Source: Paenibacillus sp. oral taxon 786 str. D14 (GTDB lineage Bacteria; Bacillota; Bacilli; Paenibacillales; Paenibacillaceae). Taken from it: DNA of 64,000 bases. The translations under genes were made by a program, and so were the position numbers. Location: positions 44,641-108,640 of the forward strand of contig NZ_GG695985.1 of NCBI RefSeq assembly GCF_000159955.1. Reading direction: 5' to 3'. Of this stretch, positions 16,644 through 25,255 are shown piece after piece; position 1 is the first letter of the stretch, and the number at the start of each line of letters is the position of its first letter. Under the pieces are notes generated by a model. That model had not been told where the DNA came from. It searched no databases and was given only the letters and a program-made list of their open reading frames with translations.

Positions 16644-18282
16644 GAAGCTTCTGGATCAGGATCAGGAAAAAAGCGCATCAGCATCAGGTGCTGTACTCAT
16701 GGTTCAAGGGACGGCGTCTGACGTGGGCAAGAGCGTGATCGTGACGGCGCTGTGCCGTATTTTTGCGCAGGATGGGCTTAGACCAGCTCCGTTTAAGTCG
16801 CAAAATATGGCTTTGAACTCGTATGTTACAGCGGACGGCCAAGAGATTGGACGGGCCCAAGGCATTCAGGCGGAGGCTTGCGGCATTGCCGCCACCACCG
16901 ACATGAATCCGGTACTGATCAAGCCAACTGGGGACATGCATTCGCAGATCGTTGTTCATGGGCGTCCTTACCGCCACTTAAGCGCATCTGATTATCGTGA
17001 GGAATTTTTGCCTAAAGCCAAGCCGCTGGTGATGGAAGCGCTCAGCCGGCTCCGCGACAAGCATGGCATTGTGGTGATCGAGGGGGCTGGGAGCCCGGCC
17101 GAAATCAACCTGAAGCAACGGGATATCGTCAACATGAACTTGGCTGAATGGGCGGATGCTCCCGTGATCTTGGTGGGGGATATTGACCGCGGCGGCGTTT
17201 TTGCTTTTCTCGTTGGTACCCTGGAGCTGCTTGAGCCACACGAACGCGCCCGCGTAAAAGGGTTCATTATCAACAAGTTCCGCGGCGATTTGTCTCTATT
17301 GCAGCCCGGGCTGGATTGGCTGGAGCAGCGGACCGGAATTCCCGTACTAGGAGTGCTCCCCTTTCTGCCTGATCTGGATATCGAAGCAGAGGATTCCGTT
17401 GTCCTGGATACCTATCCTGCCCATCCAGAGCAAGCGCCAAGTAAGGAACTGGACATCGCAGTCATCCGTTACCCGCATATTTCCAACTTCACCGATTTTG
17501 ATCCGTTGGCCGCCGAACCGGACGTGTCGCTACGTTATGTAAGCAAGCTGTCGGAGCTTGGGCATCCCGATGCGGTGATTTTACCGGGGACCAAGGATAC
17601 GATCAGCGATCTGGAATTTTTGCGTAGGCAAGGGCTGGCGGAGGCTATTTGCAGCCTGATTGAAGAGGAGACGCGCACCCAGCTGGTCGGAATCTGCGGC
17701 GGATATCAAATGCTGGGAGAACAACTGCATGACCCCGAAGGCGTGGAGTCCAATGAACCGAGGTCTGCGTTAGGATTGGGCCTGCTCCCCTTGGCAACAA
17801 CCTTCCTCCCAGGCAAAAAAACGGTACGGGTGCACGGCTATACGTGCGAGGACCAGCCGATATCGCTGCACTCTAAGAACCGCCGGCTGCCGATCTCAGG
17901 CTATGAGATTCATGCCGGCTCGACCCAGCAGCTGCGGGACACTCGTCCCTTATTTATGCTTCGGGTCAATGAGGAGCCAGTACAAGGGTCAGGGACAGCC
18001 CCGGAGTTAGAACAGGCTGAGACGCAAACACATCCGGAAGGCGCAGCCCGCGCCGATGGCAGGGTGTTTGGGACGTATCTGCACGGAGTGTTCCATAATG
18101 ATGCCTGGCGACGTGCTTGGCTGGACGGACTGCGTACGAGCAAAGGGCTCGAACCTTTGAGCGTCACCTTTGTTTCTTCCTCGCGGAAGGAGGAAGCCTT
18201 CGATCGGTTAGCGGAGCAGGTTCGCAGGCATTTGCGCATGGATCTCATTTACGACATCGCCGGGATCCAAGGTAAGCTTTGA
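16627..18282 (+). CDS. cobQ: Cobyric acid synthase (glutamine-hydrolysing)
   Basis: The 551-residue enzyme amidates four side-chain carboxylates of the corrin ring. The N-terminal half is a dethiobiotin-synthetase-like ATPase domain (VQGTASDVGKS at about 26-36; FKSQNMALNSYVTADGQEIG; IVVIEGAGSPAEINL). The C-terminal half is a class-I glutamine amidotransferase with nucleophile Cys in VGICGGYQMLG near residue 357 and a late histidine in YLHGVFHND. Length is slightly above the usual ~500 because of a Gln/Glu-rich insert near residue 455. An AAAGGAGGGG site precedes the ATG. It probably shares the riboswitch transcript with cobS despite the repeat-bearing gap. Confidence 0.95.
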   Translation: MGENHKKLLDQDQEKSASASGAVLMVQGTASDVGKSVIVTALCRIFAQDGLRPAPFKSQNMALNSYVTADGQEIGRAQGIQAEACGIAATTDMNPVLIKPTGDMHSQIVVHGRPYRHLSASDYREEFLPKAKPLVMEALSRLRDKHGIVVIEGAGSPAEINLKQRDIVNMNLAEWADAPVILVGDIDRGGVFAFLVGTLELLEPHERARVKGFIINKFRGDLSLLQPGLDWLEQRTGIPVLGVLPFLPDLDIEAEDSVVLDTYPAHPEQAPSKELDIAVIRYPHISNFTDFDPLAAEPDVSLRYVSKLSELGHPDAVILPGTKDTISDLEFLRRQGLAEAICSLIEEETRTQLVGICGGYQMLGEQLHDPEGVESNEPRSALGLGLLPLATTFLPGKKTVRVHGYTCEDQPISLHSKNRRLPISGYEIHAGSTQQLRDTRPLFMLRVNEEPVQGSGTAPELEQAETQTHPEGAARADGRVFGTYLHGVFHNDAWRRAWLDGLRTSKGLEPLSVTFVSSSRKEEAFDRLAEQVRRHLRMDLIYDIAGIQGKL

Positions 18283-18308
18283 CAAATCGGGTGATGTTAG
18301 GGTAGGAT

Positions 18309-18440
18309 AAAAGTACGCTTAATTTTCGATGGGTAAAGTCGAAAAGCGGGGGAACCAATCTTTTGGGGCGAATCGTTGTAGGATTAACGTAGGGAACCAT
18401 CTTTCCCGAGCCCGTCAGCTAACCTCGTTTGCAGTGGATG
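18309..18440 (+). promoter_or_regulatory. c-di-AMP riboswitch (ydaO/yuaA class)
   Basis: The stretch carries the class's conserved blocks in order: ACGCTTAAT, GCGGGGGAACCAATC, TTTTGGGGCGAATC, GTAGGGAACCATCTTTCC, and CGAGCCCGTCAGCTAACCTC. The aptamer binds cyclic di-AMP and usually turns genes off. Here it sits ahead of a terminator and a kamA-like gene. Segment limits are approximate. Confidence 0.9.
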
Positions 18441-18503
18441 GGTCATTTTAATATTATTTCAGTCATCAATTAATGACCCTGTTCTTTGAAGCGGGGTCTT
18501 TTT
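18440..18503 (+). terminator. Riboswitch expression platform: antiterminator and terminator
   Basis: GGGTCATT (18440-18447) can pair with AATGACCC (18472-18479). The same GACCC (18475-18479) can instead pair with GGGTC (18494-18498), followed by TTTTT (18499-18503). These exclusive pairings fit attenuation controlled by the upstream aptamer. Confidence 0.75.
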
Positions 18504-18609
18504 GCGTTCTGCAAGACCTTTGACCCGAGCATTCGGTGGAGTACTCGCATTCACTGCAAGTTTCGAGCTTCTTCTTTACGCATCGCACTATTAAAGGAGG
18601 AGAGGATTT

Positions 18610-19779
18610 ATGGCTAGTCCGAAGTACATCACCGATATTGCCAAGGTGAGCCAGTTGTCCGAGCAGGAGCGGCAGGAGTTGAAACCGATTACGGACAAAT
18701 TCGTTTTTCGGGTGAATGACTACTATTTGAATTTGATCGACTGGAATGATCCAGAGGACCCGATCCGCAAGTTGGTGATCCCCAATACGGGAGAGCTGAA
18801 GGAATACGGGCGTTGGGACGCTTCCGACGAAGCGGCGAACTATGTGGTGCCTGGCTGCCAGCATAAATACCGCACGACCGCGCTGCTGATCGTGTCCGAG
18901 GTTTGCGGCTCCTATTGCCGGTATTGCTTCCGTAAACGGTTGTTTCGCAACGATGTGAAGGAAGCGATGGCGGATGTCACGCCTGGCATCGAGTATATCG
19001 CCCAGCATCCGGAGATCAACAACATCCTGTTAACCGGCGGTGACAGCTTGATTTTGGCTACAAAGAAACTGCGTTCGATTCTCGAACGGCTAAGAGCCAT
19101 TGAGCATGTAAAAATCATCCGACTCGGCTCCAAAATTCCTGTTTTTAATCCTATGCGTATTTATGAAGATCCGGAATTGCTGGATCTGATTAGGGAGTTC
19201 TCCACTGTAGACCAACGGATTTATGTCATGGCGCATATCAATCATCCGCGCGAAATTACCCCTGAAGCCAAAAGAGGGTTCCAGGCGTTACACGACGCTG
19301 GGGCTATCGTGGTTAATCAAACGCCGATTCTCAAAGGCATCAATGATGATGCGGCCGTGCTTGGCGAATTGCTGGACCGCTTATCGTGGGCCGGCGTCAC
19401 TCCGTACTATTTCTTTATCAATCGTCCCGTTGCCGGAAATGCTGATTTCGTGATCCCGCTGAAACGAGCATATCAACTGGTGGAGGAAGCGAAAGCCCGT
19501 ACATCGGGGCTTGGCAAACGCGTGCGGCTTTCAATGAGCCATTCTTCGGGAAAAATCGAAATCCTGGCCATTGAAAACGGGCAGGCTTATCTCAAATATC
19601 ATCAGTCCCGGGACGGTGAATACGGCAAATTTATGATTTTGCCTTGCCCGGATGATGCTACCTGGTTCGACGATCTGCCAGGCAGTGAAGCGTACTGGAA
19701 GAAGCCGGAATCGAAGCTGGATACGCAGTCGGATCAGCCAATGGAAGACGCTGCAAGCGCAGTGTCCATTACGGGATAA
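18610..19779 (+). CDS. kamA: KamA-family radical SAM protein (lysine 2,3-aminomutase-like)
   Basis: The 389-residue protein has the radical-SAM cluster CGSYCRYC (C99, C103, C106), the motif NNILLTGGDSL near residue 140, and a probable PLP-binding lysine K315 in SHSSGKIEIL. Family members shift the alpha-amino group of lysine to give beta-lysine, using SAM and PLP. It is shorter than classical clostridial enzymes (about 416 residues) and uses an SGK in place of their GGGGK. No acetyltransferase that would make N-acetyl-beta-lysine is next to it. Expression is probably governed by the upstream c-di-AMP riboswitch, which suggests a role in osmotic adjustment. An AAAGGAGGAGAGG site precedes the ATG. 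Substrate is inferred. Confidence 0.82.
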   Translation: MASPKYITDIAKVSQLSEQERQELKPITDKFVFRVNDYYLNLIDWNDPEDPIRKLVIPNTGELKEYGRWDASDEAANYVVPGCQHKYRTTALLIVSEVCGSYCRYCFRKRLFRNDVKEAMADVTPGIEYIAQHPEINNILLTGGDSLILATKKLRSILERLRAIEHVKIIRLGSKIPVFNPMRIYEDPELLDLIREFSTVDQRIYVMAHINHPREITPEAKRGFQALHDAGAIVVNQTPILKGINDDAAVLGELLDRLSWAGVTPYYFFINRPVAGNADFVIPLKRAYQLVEEAKARTSGLGKRVRLSMSHSSGKIEILAIENGQAYLKYHQSRDGEYGKFMILPCPDDATWFDDLPGSEAYWKKPESKLDTQSDQPMEDAASAVSITG

Positions 19780-19780
19780 A

Positions 19781-19839
19781 ACAAAACGTACCCTTCCGCT
19801 TCCCCGATCAGGGGAGCGTGAAGGGTACGTTTTGTTTTT
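19781..19839. terminator. Strong bidirectional terminator between kamA and a chemoreceptor
   Basis: ACAAAACGTACCCTTC and its complement GAAGGGTACGTTTTGT form a 25-base imperfect stem with loop GATCA and T/A-runs on both sides. It serves the two converging genes. Confidence 0.9.
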
Positions 19840-19843
19840 AGAG

Positions 19844-21535
19844 TCAGATCCGGAATTTTGCGATCGACTCCTGCAGCGCCAACGCCTGCTCATGCAGCGA
19901 ACGAACCGTACGCGCGTGATTTTCCATTTCGCTCAGTTGTTGCTGCGAATAGCTGCTGATTTGCTCCACGTTAGCGAGCGACTTGGCGGTAATATTGGCG
20001 GATTCCTCCACCGATGCGGTCACTTCCTCGGTACCGGCGGATACCTCTTGGGTGGATGCTGAGACCGATTGAATCGTCAAGTTCACGTTCTGAATCAGCT
20101 TAGTTAATTGTTCAAACGCCTGACCAGCTTGCTTCACCCGTTCTGTTCCGGAAACGATTTCCTCGCTGGCCCGTTGCATAGCGTTGACGGAGTTTTCCGA
20201 TTCTTCTCGAATACTGAGCAGGTTCTCACCGATTTCCTCCATCGCCTGGCGGGACTGCTCAGCCAGCTTACGGACTTCTTCGGCGACGACAGCAAACCCT
20301 TTGCCGTGCTCGCCGGCCCGTGCCGCTTCGATCGCCGCATTCAGTGCCAGAATATTAATTTGCTTCGTAATTTCCGTAATGGTTACGACAACGTTTGAAA
20401 TTGACTCCGAGCGATCATTCAGCGTGCGGATATGCCCCAGCGTCCGATTAGCAGCATCTTCTACATGCTGCATCTGCGTAACCGCCGTTTGTGCCAAAGT
20501 ATTCCCGGCACCGGCTTCATCCGCAGCTTGTCCAATCTGTTCGGTGACTTCGGCAGACGAAGCGGCAATGTGCTGTACACCTTGCGAAATTTCTTCCATC
20601 GCACGGGCGTTTTCGGCCGCTGCGGACGCAATCGTCATGCTGCCGGCTTCGATTTCCTTCGTCGCTACATTGGAACGGGCGATCAGATCCTCAAACGTCG
20701 TAACCGAACGGGACAAGTTCTCTGAGCCGTCGACGACCGCCCGGGACGTTTGCATCACGGCAGCGAACATGTCTTTGAGCTGATGAGTCATCGTTTGGAA
20801 GCTCCCGGCTAATTGGGCGATTTCGTCATTTCCTTTCACTTCGATGGTATGGCGGAAGTCCCCGCCAGCCATTTGTTCCGTGACCGTCACGAGCTTTCGG
20901 ATCGGCTTCGTGATTCGCGTACTAACAAAGTAAGCTGCCGCCATGCCCGCCACAATGACAAGCAAGGTGATGCCGATACAGATGTATAAAATTTGGTCTT
21001 TCTTCTTATCGATGAAGGTAGCGTCAAGGCCCACGGCGAGCATCGCTTTGCTGCCGGGAATCGCGATGAAAGCTGTTTTGTGCGAGCCGAATTTGTCGGT
21101 ATACAACTCACTGATTTGTACCCCGCCATTGGCCGCAGCGGTCATGGCCGGCTGAAGCTCCAGCTTGTCGCCGGGGGTCATCTCCGAGTTCTCATTCGTC
21201 GCCAGAACTGTAGCGCCGTCATCTTGAATATGTAGTAAATAAGCAGTGCTCAAGTTGTAGTCCTTAGTGCTCTTCGTCAAATACGATTCCACCGCAAAAC
21301 GGGAGTTATCTTTACCGCTGAGCAATTGCAGGGATTGGGTCGTATCTAACCGTTTGAAGATGTCTTGAGTACTAGTTTGCAGCACTTTATCGAACTGTGG
21401 CAGCACATTTTGCTCAATGATCCCCATAGAGATGTTATAAAAGCTGACGCTAAATAAAAGTGAAGATACGACAATAATCACCGCATAGGTACTCATCAAT
21501 CTGCGGCTGATGGAGCGATTAATGACCTTGAACAC
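19844..21535 (-). CDS. Methyl-accepting chemotaxis protein
   Basis: The 563-residue receptor has a membrane helix at about 12-34, a ~150-residue extracellular Cache-like sensor, a second helix near 183-207, a HAMP domain, and a full signalling hairpin whose tip reads [20 protein letters not shown], close to the canonical form. It should couple to CheW/CheA. The gene is monocistronic and convergent with kamA. The ligand is unknown. A poly-A stretch and normal promoter space lie upstream. Confidence 0.93.
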   Translation of the reverse strand: MFKVINRSISRRLMSTYAVIIVVSSLLFSVSFYNISMGIIEQNVLPQFDKVLQTSTQDIFKRLDTTQSLQLLSGKDNSRFAVESYLTKSTKDYNLSTAYLLHIQDDGATVLATNENSEMTPGDKLELQPAMTAAANGGVQISELYTDKFGSHKTAFIAIPGSKAMLAVGLDATFIDKKKDQILYICIGITLLVIVAGMAAAYFVSTRITKPIRKLVTVTEQMAGGDFRHTIEVKGNDEIAQLAGSFQTMTHQLKDMFAAVMQTSRAVVDGSENLSRSVTTFEDLIARSNVATKEIEAGSMTIASAAAENARAMEEISQGVQHIAASSAEVTEQIGQAADEAGAGNTLAQTAVTQMQHVEDAANRTLGHIRTLNDRSESISNVVVTITEITKQINILALNAAIEAARAGEHGKGFAVVAEEVRKLAEQSRQAMEEIGENLLSIREESENSVNAMQRASEEIVSGTERVKQAGQAFEQLTKLIQNVNLTIQSVSASTQEVSAGTEEVTASVEESANITAKSLANVEQISSYSQQQLSEMENHARTVRSLHEQALALQESIAKFRI

Positions 21536-21722
21536 GAAAATCCTCTCCGTTCCCCTTAAAAAATGTGAAGTATACGCCTGGCTGTCTCTCTTTTCTTTTT
21601 AGCCAGCGGTTCATAAATATCATTTTATAGGAAAAAAGGTCCTTTGAAAACGAAAAATTCCTACATTTTTTGGTTTTCGTAAAAAGTTTCAAAAAAAACG
21701 TCTAAATCTATCGGAAAAAGCT

Positions 21723-21770
21723 AAAAAGAGAGCCCTGCGAATCATTTTTTGGAGATCGCCAGGGCTCTTC
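21723..21770 (-). terminator. Terminator of the M24 peptidase gene
   Basis: On the minus strand AGAGCCCTG-GCGAT pairs with ATTCGC-AGGGCTCT and is followed by CTTTTT. The rest of the gap to 21535 holds no gene. Confidence 0.8.
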
Positions 21771-21793
21771 GAGTATGAATATTACATTACATG

Positions 21794-22879
21794 TTAGATA
21801 TAAGTTAATTGTTTCGGATAAGATGTGAGCACTTCAACGCCGGTTGCTGTGACTAGCACATCATCTTCGATACGAACTCCTCCGATGCCTGGCACATAAA
21901 TGCCAGGTTCAACCGTAAAGACGTGGCCTTCTGCGAGGAGAAATTCGTTCTCCCCATGAACCGAAGGGAACTCGTGCACGTCGATCCCCAGCCCATGGCC
22001 AAGGCGATGGATAAAATAAGGTCCATAGCCGGCAGCTTCGATTACTTCGCGGGCGGCGCGGTCAATGGAGGCGAAGGTGACGCCCGGCCGGATGGCGGCA
22101 ATCGCAGCTTCATTGGCTGCCAGCACCGTTTCATAAATCCGGACGAGTTCCTCGGTCAGCTCGCCAACCGCGAAGGTACGCGTGATGTCGGATGCGTAGC
22201 CATTCGCATAAACGCCGATGTCAAACATCAGCAGATCGCCGCGCCGGATTTGCCGGTCGCCGGGGACGCCATGCGGCAGGGCAGTTTTCTCGCCGGACAG
22301 CACCATGGAATCGAAGGAAGGCCCGTCTGCGCCGAGCTTGCGGATTTGGTACTCGACTTCCGCAACAAGCTCGTTTTCGCTTACGCCTTCCGTTGCTTTT
22401 TTCAGCGATTCGCTAAGCACCTGTTCGATCAGATGTACGGCGTGCTTGATCTTGCTGACTTCTTCTGGGCTTTTCCGCACCCGCATGTCCCGAAGCCAAG
22501 ATCCAACATCTACAGATTCGGAGAACGAGAGCTTCTCCTGCATTCGCTCGAAGTTGGCCACGGAGACCTGCTCCTTCTCAAAGCCCAGCGTACCCAGCGA
22601 GCCCGCGAGGCGTTGCTTCAAGAGGGCGTAAGGGTCGTCCGTATCGCTATGGGTGATGATCTCCGTTAAGTCCGCGGCTTTGCGGGCTGCCTCTTCATCC
22701 AGCGCAGGGACGACCAGAAAAGGCTCGCTTCCCGCCTGAAGGACGGCGCCGAGGAAGCGTTCATGCGGATTGCTCAGAAAGCCGGTAAGGTAATACACAT
22801 GCTTCGGATCAGTGATCAGCAGCGTGTTGACGCCGGATTCACGCATTTTGCGTTCTAATGCAGTCCATTTATCATTCAT
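21794..22879 (-). CDS. M24 family Xaa-Pro peptidase (PepQ/YpdF-like)
   Basis: The 361-residue protein has the N-terminal creatinase-like domain followed by a pita-bread metallopeptidase fold. Metal ligands are visible: D in LMFDIGVYANGY, D in ASDITRTF, H in HRLGHGLGIDVHE, E in TVEPGIYVPG and E in GGVRIEDDVLV. It would remove residues next to proline from cytoplasmic di- or oligopeptides using two metal ions. Length is normal for Firmicute proline dipeptidases. It is monocistronic with its own terminator. Whether it acts as dipeptidase or aminopeptidase cannot be told. Confidence 0.92.
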   Translation of the reverse strand: MNDKWTALERKMRESGVNTLLITDPKHVYYLTGFLSNPHERFLGAVLQAGSEPFLVVPALDEEAARKAADLTEIITHSDTDDPYALLKQRLAGSLGTLGFEKEQVSVANFERMQEKLSFSESVDVGSWLRDMRVRKSPEEVSKIKHAVHLIEQVLSESLKKATEGVSENELVAEVEYQIRKLGADGPSFDSMVLSGEKTALPHGVPGDRQIRRGDLLMFDIGVYANGYASDITRTFAVGELTEELVRIYETVLAANEAAIAAIRPGVTFASIDRAAREVIEAAGYGPYFIHRLGHGLGIDVHEFPSVHGENEFLLAEGHVFTVEPGIYVPGIGGVRIEDDVLVTATGVEVLTSYPKQLTYI

Positions 22880-23047
22880 TTTGCAAAAAACTTCCTTTCG
22901 TTCAGTCTCTTGTTCTATTATAGGCCAATGCGGGGAGGAACGATAGTTAGGATCGTTGCGCCGGGCGGGCCAGGGCGGGACGGATTGCTTTTTTAGGTAA
23001 AAGGTTTACTTTTTAAATATTTTCAATAAAATAGGAAGAAGTTAGAT

Positions 23048-23063
23048 TATTCAAATTTGAATA
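23048..23063. promoter_or_regulatory. 16-bp palindrome ahead of the MFS-PadR operon
   Basis: TATTCAAATTTGAATA is a perfect palindrome 19 bases before the MFS start. PadR repressors bind short AT-rich palindromes, so this is a likely autoregulatory operator. No binding data are available. Confidence 0.5.
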
Positions 23064-23081
23064 TGAAACAAAGGAGAGAAG

Positions 23082-24605
23082 ATGTTGGCTACTGCAACGA
23101 AAAATTCTACCCGGCTCATCTTGTTCGGATTAATGCTGGGGATTCTGATGTCAGCGATGGACAACACGATCGTGACGACGGCCATGGGGACGATTGTTGC
23201 CGATCTCGGCGGAATGGAGCAGTTCGTTTGGGTGACTTCGGCCTATATGGTGACGGTGATGGCGGGGACGCCGATTTTCGGCAAGCTGTCGGATATGTAT
23301 GGCCGGAAACGCTTCTTCCTATTTGGCATCGCGATGTTCCTGCTTGGCTCCGTGTTGTGCGGGCTCGCCGGAAGCATCGTGCAGCTGAGTATTTTCCGCG
23401 CGATCCAGGGGATCGGCGGGGGAGCGCTGATGCCGATTGCGTTTACGATCATTTACGATATCTTCCCAGTGGAGCAGCGGGGGAAAATGACCGGACTCAT
23501 GGGTGCCGTGTTTGGCACGTCGAGTATTTTTGGCCCATTGTTGGGCGCGTTTATCACCGACTCGCTAAGTTGGCATTGGGTTTTCTACATTAATGTGCCG
23601 ATCGGTATCGTGTCGTTGGTGTTGATTATCTTCTACTATAAGGAGTCGCTGACGCACGCGAAGCAGCAGATCGACTGGGGCGGGGCATTTACTTTGGTTG
23701 GCGCTGTGGTGTGCCTAATGTTTGCCTTGGAGCTGGGCGGCGAGAAATACGCATGGAATTCCAGCGTGATTTTGGGCTTGTTTGCGGGATTTGCCGTGTT
23801 GTTTGCCGCGTTCCTGCTGCTCGAAACGAAAGCGCAAGAGCCAATCATATCGTTTGATATGTTCAAAAATCGGCTTTACGCGACAAGCTGTTTGTTGGCT
23901 TTATTTTACGGGAGTGTATTTATCGTTGCTACGGTATATATCCCGATCTTCGTGCAGGGCGTCTACGGCGGATCGGCGACCAACTCCGGCATTATTCTGA
24001 TGCCGATGATGATCGGTTCGGTGGTCGGCAGCATGCTGGGCGGGATGCTCGCTTCCCGCATACCATACCGCACGGTGATGGCCTTGTCGGTGGTTTGCTT
24101 CGTCGGCGGTATCTTTGCGCTTAGCACGTTAACGAATGATTCGTCTCGCATGCTGCTTACGCTTTACAGCATCCTGACCGGCTTTGGCGTTGGCTTCTCC
24201 TTCTCGGTGCTCAGTATGGCGTCCGTGCATCACTTTGACATGCGACAGCGCGGAGCGGCGACATCAACCAACTCGTTCCTCCGTTCGCTGGGCATGACGC
24301 TGGGGATTACGATCTTTGGTATCGTGCAACGCAACCTGATGTCGGGGGCCATGGCCGATGCGTTTGCTGGAATGGGACAAGGCGGCGGGAATTTCGGCGA
24401 TACCCGGGAAGCGCTGAGTCCGGAGAAAAGAGCGCTGATTCCGCCGGCGATTTTGGACAAAATTACAGAGGCGTTGTCCATTTCGATCGCCCATACGTTT
24501 ATGTGGGCCCTCATTCCGACCGTTTGCGCAGTGCTGGTCGTGCTCGCCATGCCGAAGGACCGAATCGAGCGCAAGGCGTTAAAGCCGTCGAATCAGCGGG
24601 GGTAA
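23082..24605 (+). CDS. MFS drug-efflux transporter (DHA2/EmrB-QacA family)
   Basis: The 507-residue protein has about 14 hydrophobic helices, with MSAMDNTIVTTAMGTIVADL in helix 1 (motif D1-like), GKLSDMYGRKRFFLFG in the first cytoplasmic loop (motif A), and GAVFGTSSIFGPLLGAF in helix 5 (motif C, typical of antiporters). It should export drugs or other amphipaths using the proton gradient. An AAAGGAGAG site precedes the ATG. The PadR gene follows by six bases, so the pump is probably repressed by PadR. Confidence 0.92.
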   Translation: MLATATKNSTRLILFGLMLGILMSAMDNTIVTTAMGTIVADLGGMEQFVWVTSAYMVTVMAGTPIFGKLSDMYGRKRFFLFGIAMFLLGSVLCGLAGSIVQLSIFRAIQGIGGGALMPIAFTIIYDIFPVEQRGKMTGLMGAVFGTSSIFGPLLGAFITDSLSWHWVFYINVPIGIVSLVLIIFYYKESLTHAKQQIDWGGAFTLVGAVVCLMFALELGGEKYAWNSSVILGLFAGFAVLFAAFLLLETKAQEPIISFDMFKNRLYATSCLLALFYGSVFIVATVYIPIFVQGVYGGSATNSGIILMPMMIGSVVGSMLGGMLASRIPYRTVMALSVVCFVGGIFALSTLTNDSSRMLLTLYSILTGFGVGFSFSVLSMASVHHFDMRQRGAATSTNSFLRSLGMTLGITIFGIVQRNLMSGAMADAFAGMGQGGGNFGDTREALSPEKRALIPPAILDKITEALSISIAHTFMWALIPTVCAVLVVLAMPKDRIERKALKPSNQRG

Positions 24606-24611
24606 GCAGCA

Positions 24612-25193
24612 ATGAAAGCTTTAGCGATCCGTCTTTGTATTTTGGGTCTGCTGCTCGAGGAGGATCAGCATCCTTATGAGATGCTCATCCGTATCCGGGA
24701 TCGGTTCCTCGACCAGCACGGCAATTTCAAAATCGGTTCGCTGTATTACGCCGTCGACCAGTTGGCCAAATCGGGGCATATCGAGGCGGTGGAGACGATT
24801 TATGGCGAGGGCCGTCCGGACAAGACGGTCTATCGGATCACGGACAAGGGCCGGGAGTATTTTCAGAAGTTGCTGATCGATCGGTTCCAGGAGGAAGTGT
24901 CCGGATATCATCCGCTGCATGTTGCTTTGGTCTTTGCCAGGTATGGGGACCGGGAGAAGCTGATCGCCATGTTGCAGGACCGGATTCGGAAAGCGGAGCA
25001 TGAGGTCAATTTGAGCTATCAGGTTTACGAAGAACATCGGGGGATCGTACCAAGGAGCGTGCTGCACCTGATGGTCGGACGTTACGAGCATGCCCGGACG
25101 GAGCTCAATTGGCTGCGGCGGCTGCTCAAAGACGCCGAGGCCGGACGGTTGGGGGACCGCGATCCGGTTGATTTACTAAACGAAGAGGAATAA
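24612..25193 (+). CDS. PadR family transcriptional regulator
   Basis: The 193-residue protein has a winged-helix domain in the first ~85 residues (ILGLLLEEDQHPYEMLIRIR; KIGSLYYAVDQLAKSGHIE; YRITDKGREYF), then a helical C-terminal dimerisation region of the Vir_act_alpha_C type. It lies in one operon with the MFS pump and is expected to repress it until a pump substrate binds. The upstream 16-bp palindrome is a candidate site. A bidirectional terminator follows. Confidence 0.92.
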   Translation: MKALAIRLCILGLLLEEDQHPYEMLIRIRDRFLDQHGNFKIGSLYYAVDQLAKSGHIEAVETIYGEGRPDKTVYRITDKGREYFQKLLIDRFQEEVSGYHPLHVALVFARYGDREKLIAMLQDRIRKAEHEVNLSYQVYEEHRGIVPRSVLHLMVGRYEHARTELNWLRRLLKDAEAGRLGDRDPVDLLNEEE

Positions 25194-25196
25194 AAG

Positions 25197-25252
25197 AAAC
25201 TCCCCGGGCACCGTGTGCGATTTTCGCTGACGGTATCCGGGGAGTTTTTTTA
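25197..25252. terminator. Bidirectional terminator between padR and the dehydrogenase
   Basis: AAACTCCCCGG pairs with CCGGGGAGTTT around a central loop and is followed by a T-run on the plus strand and A-rich DNA on the other side. Confidence 0.85.
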
Positions 25253-25255
25253 GGT

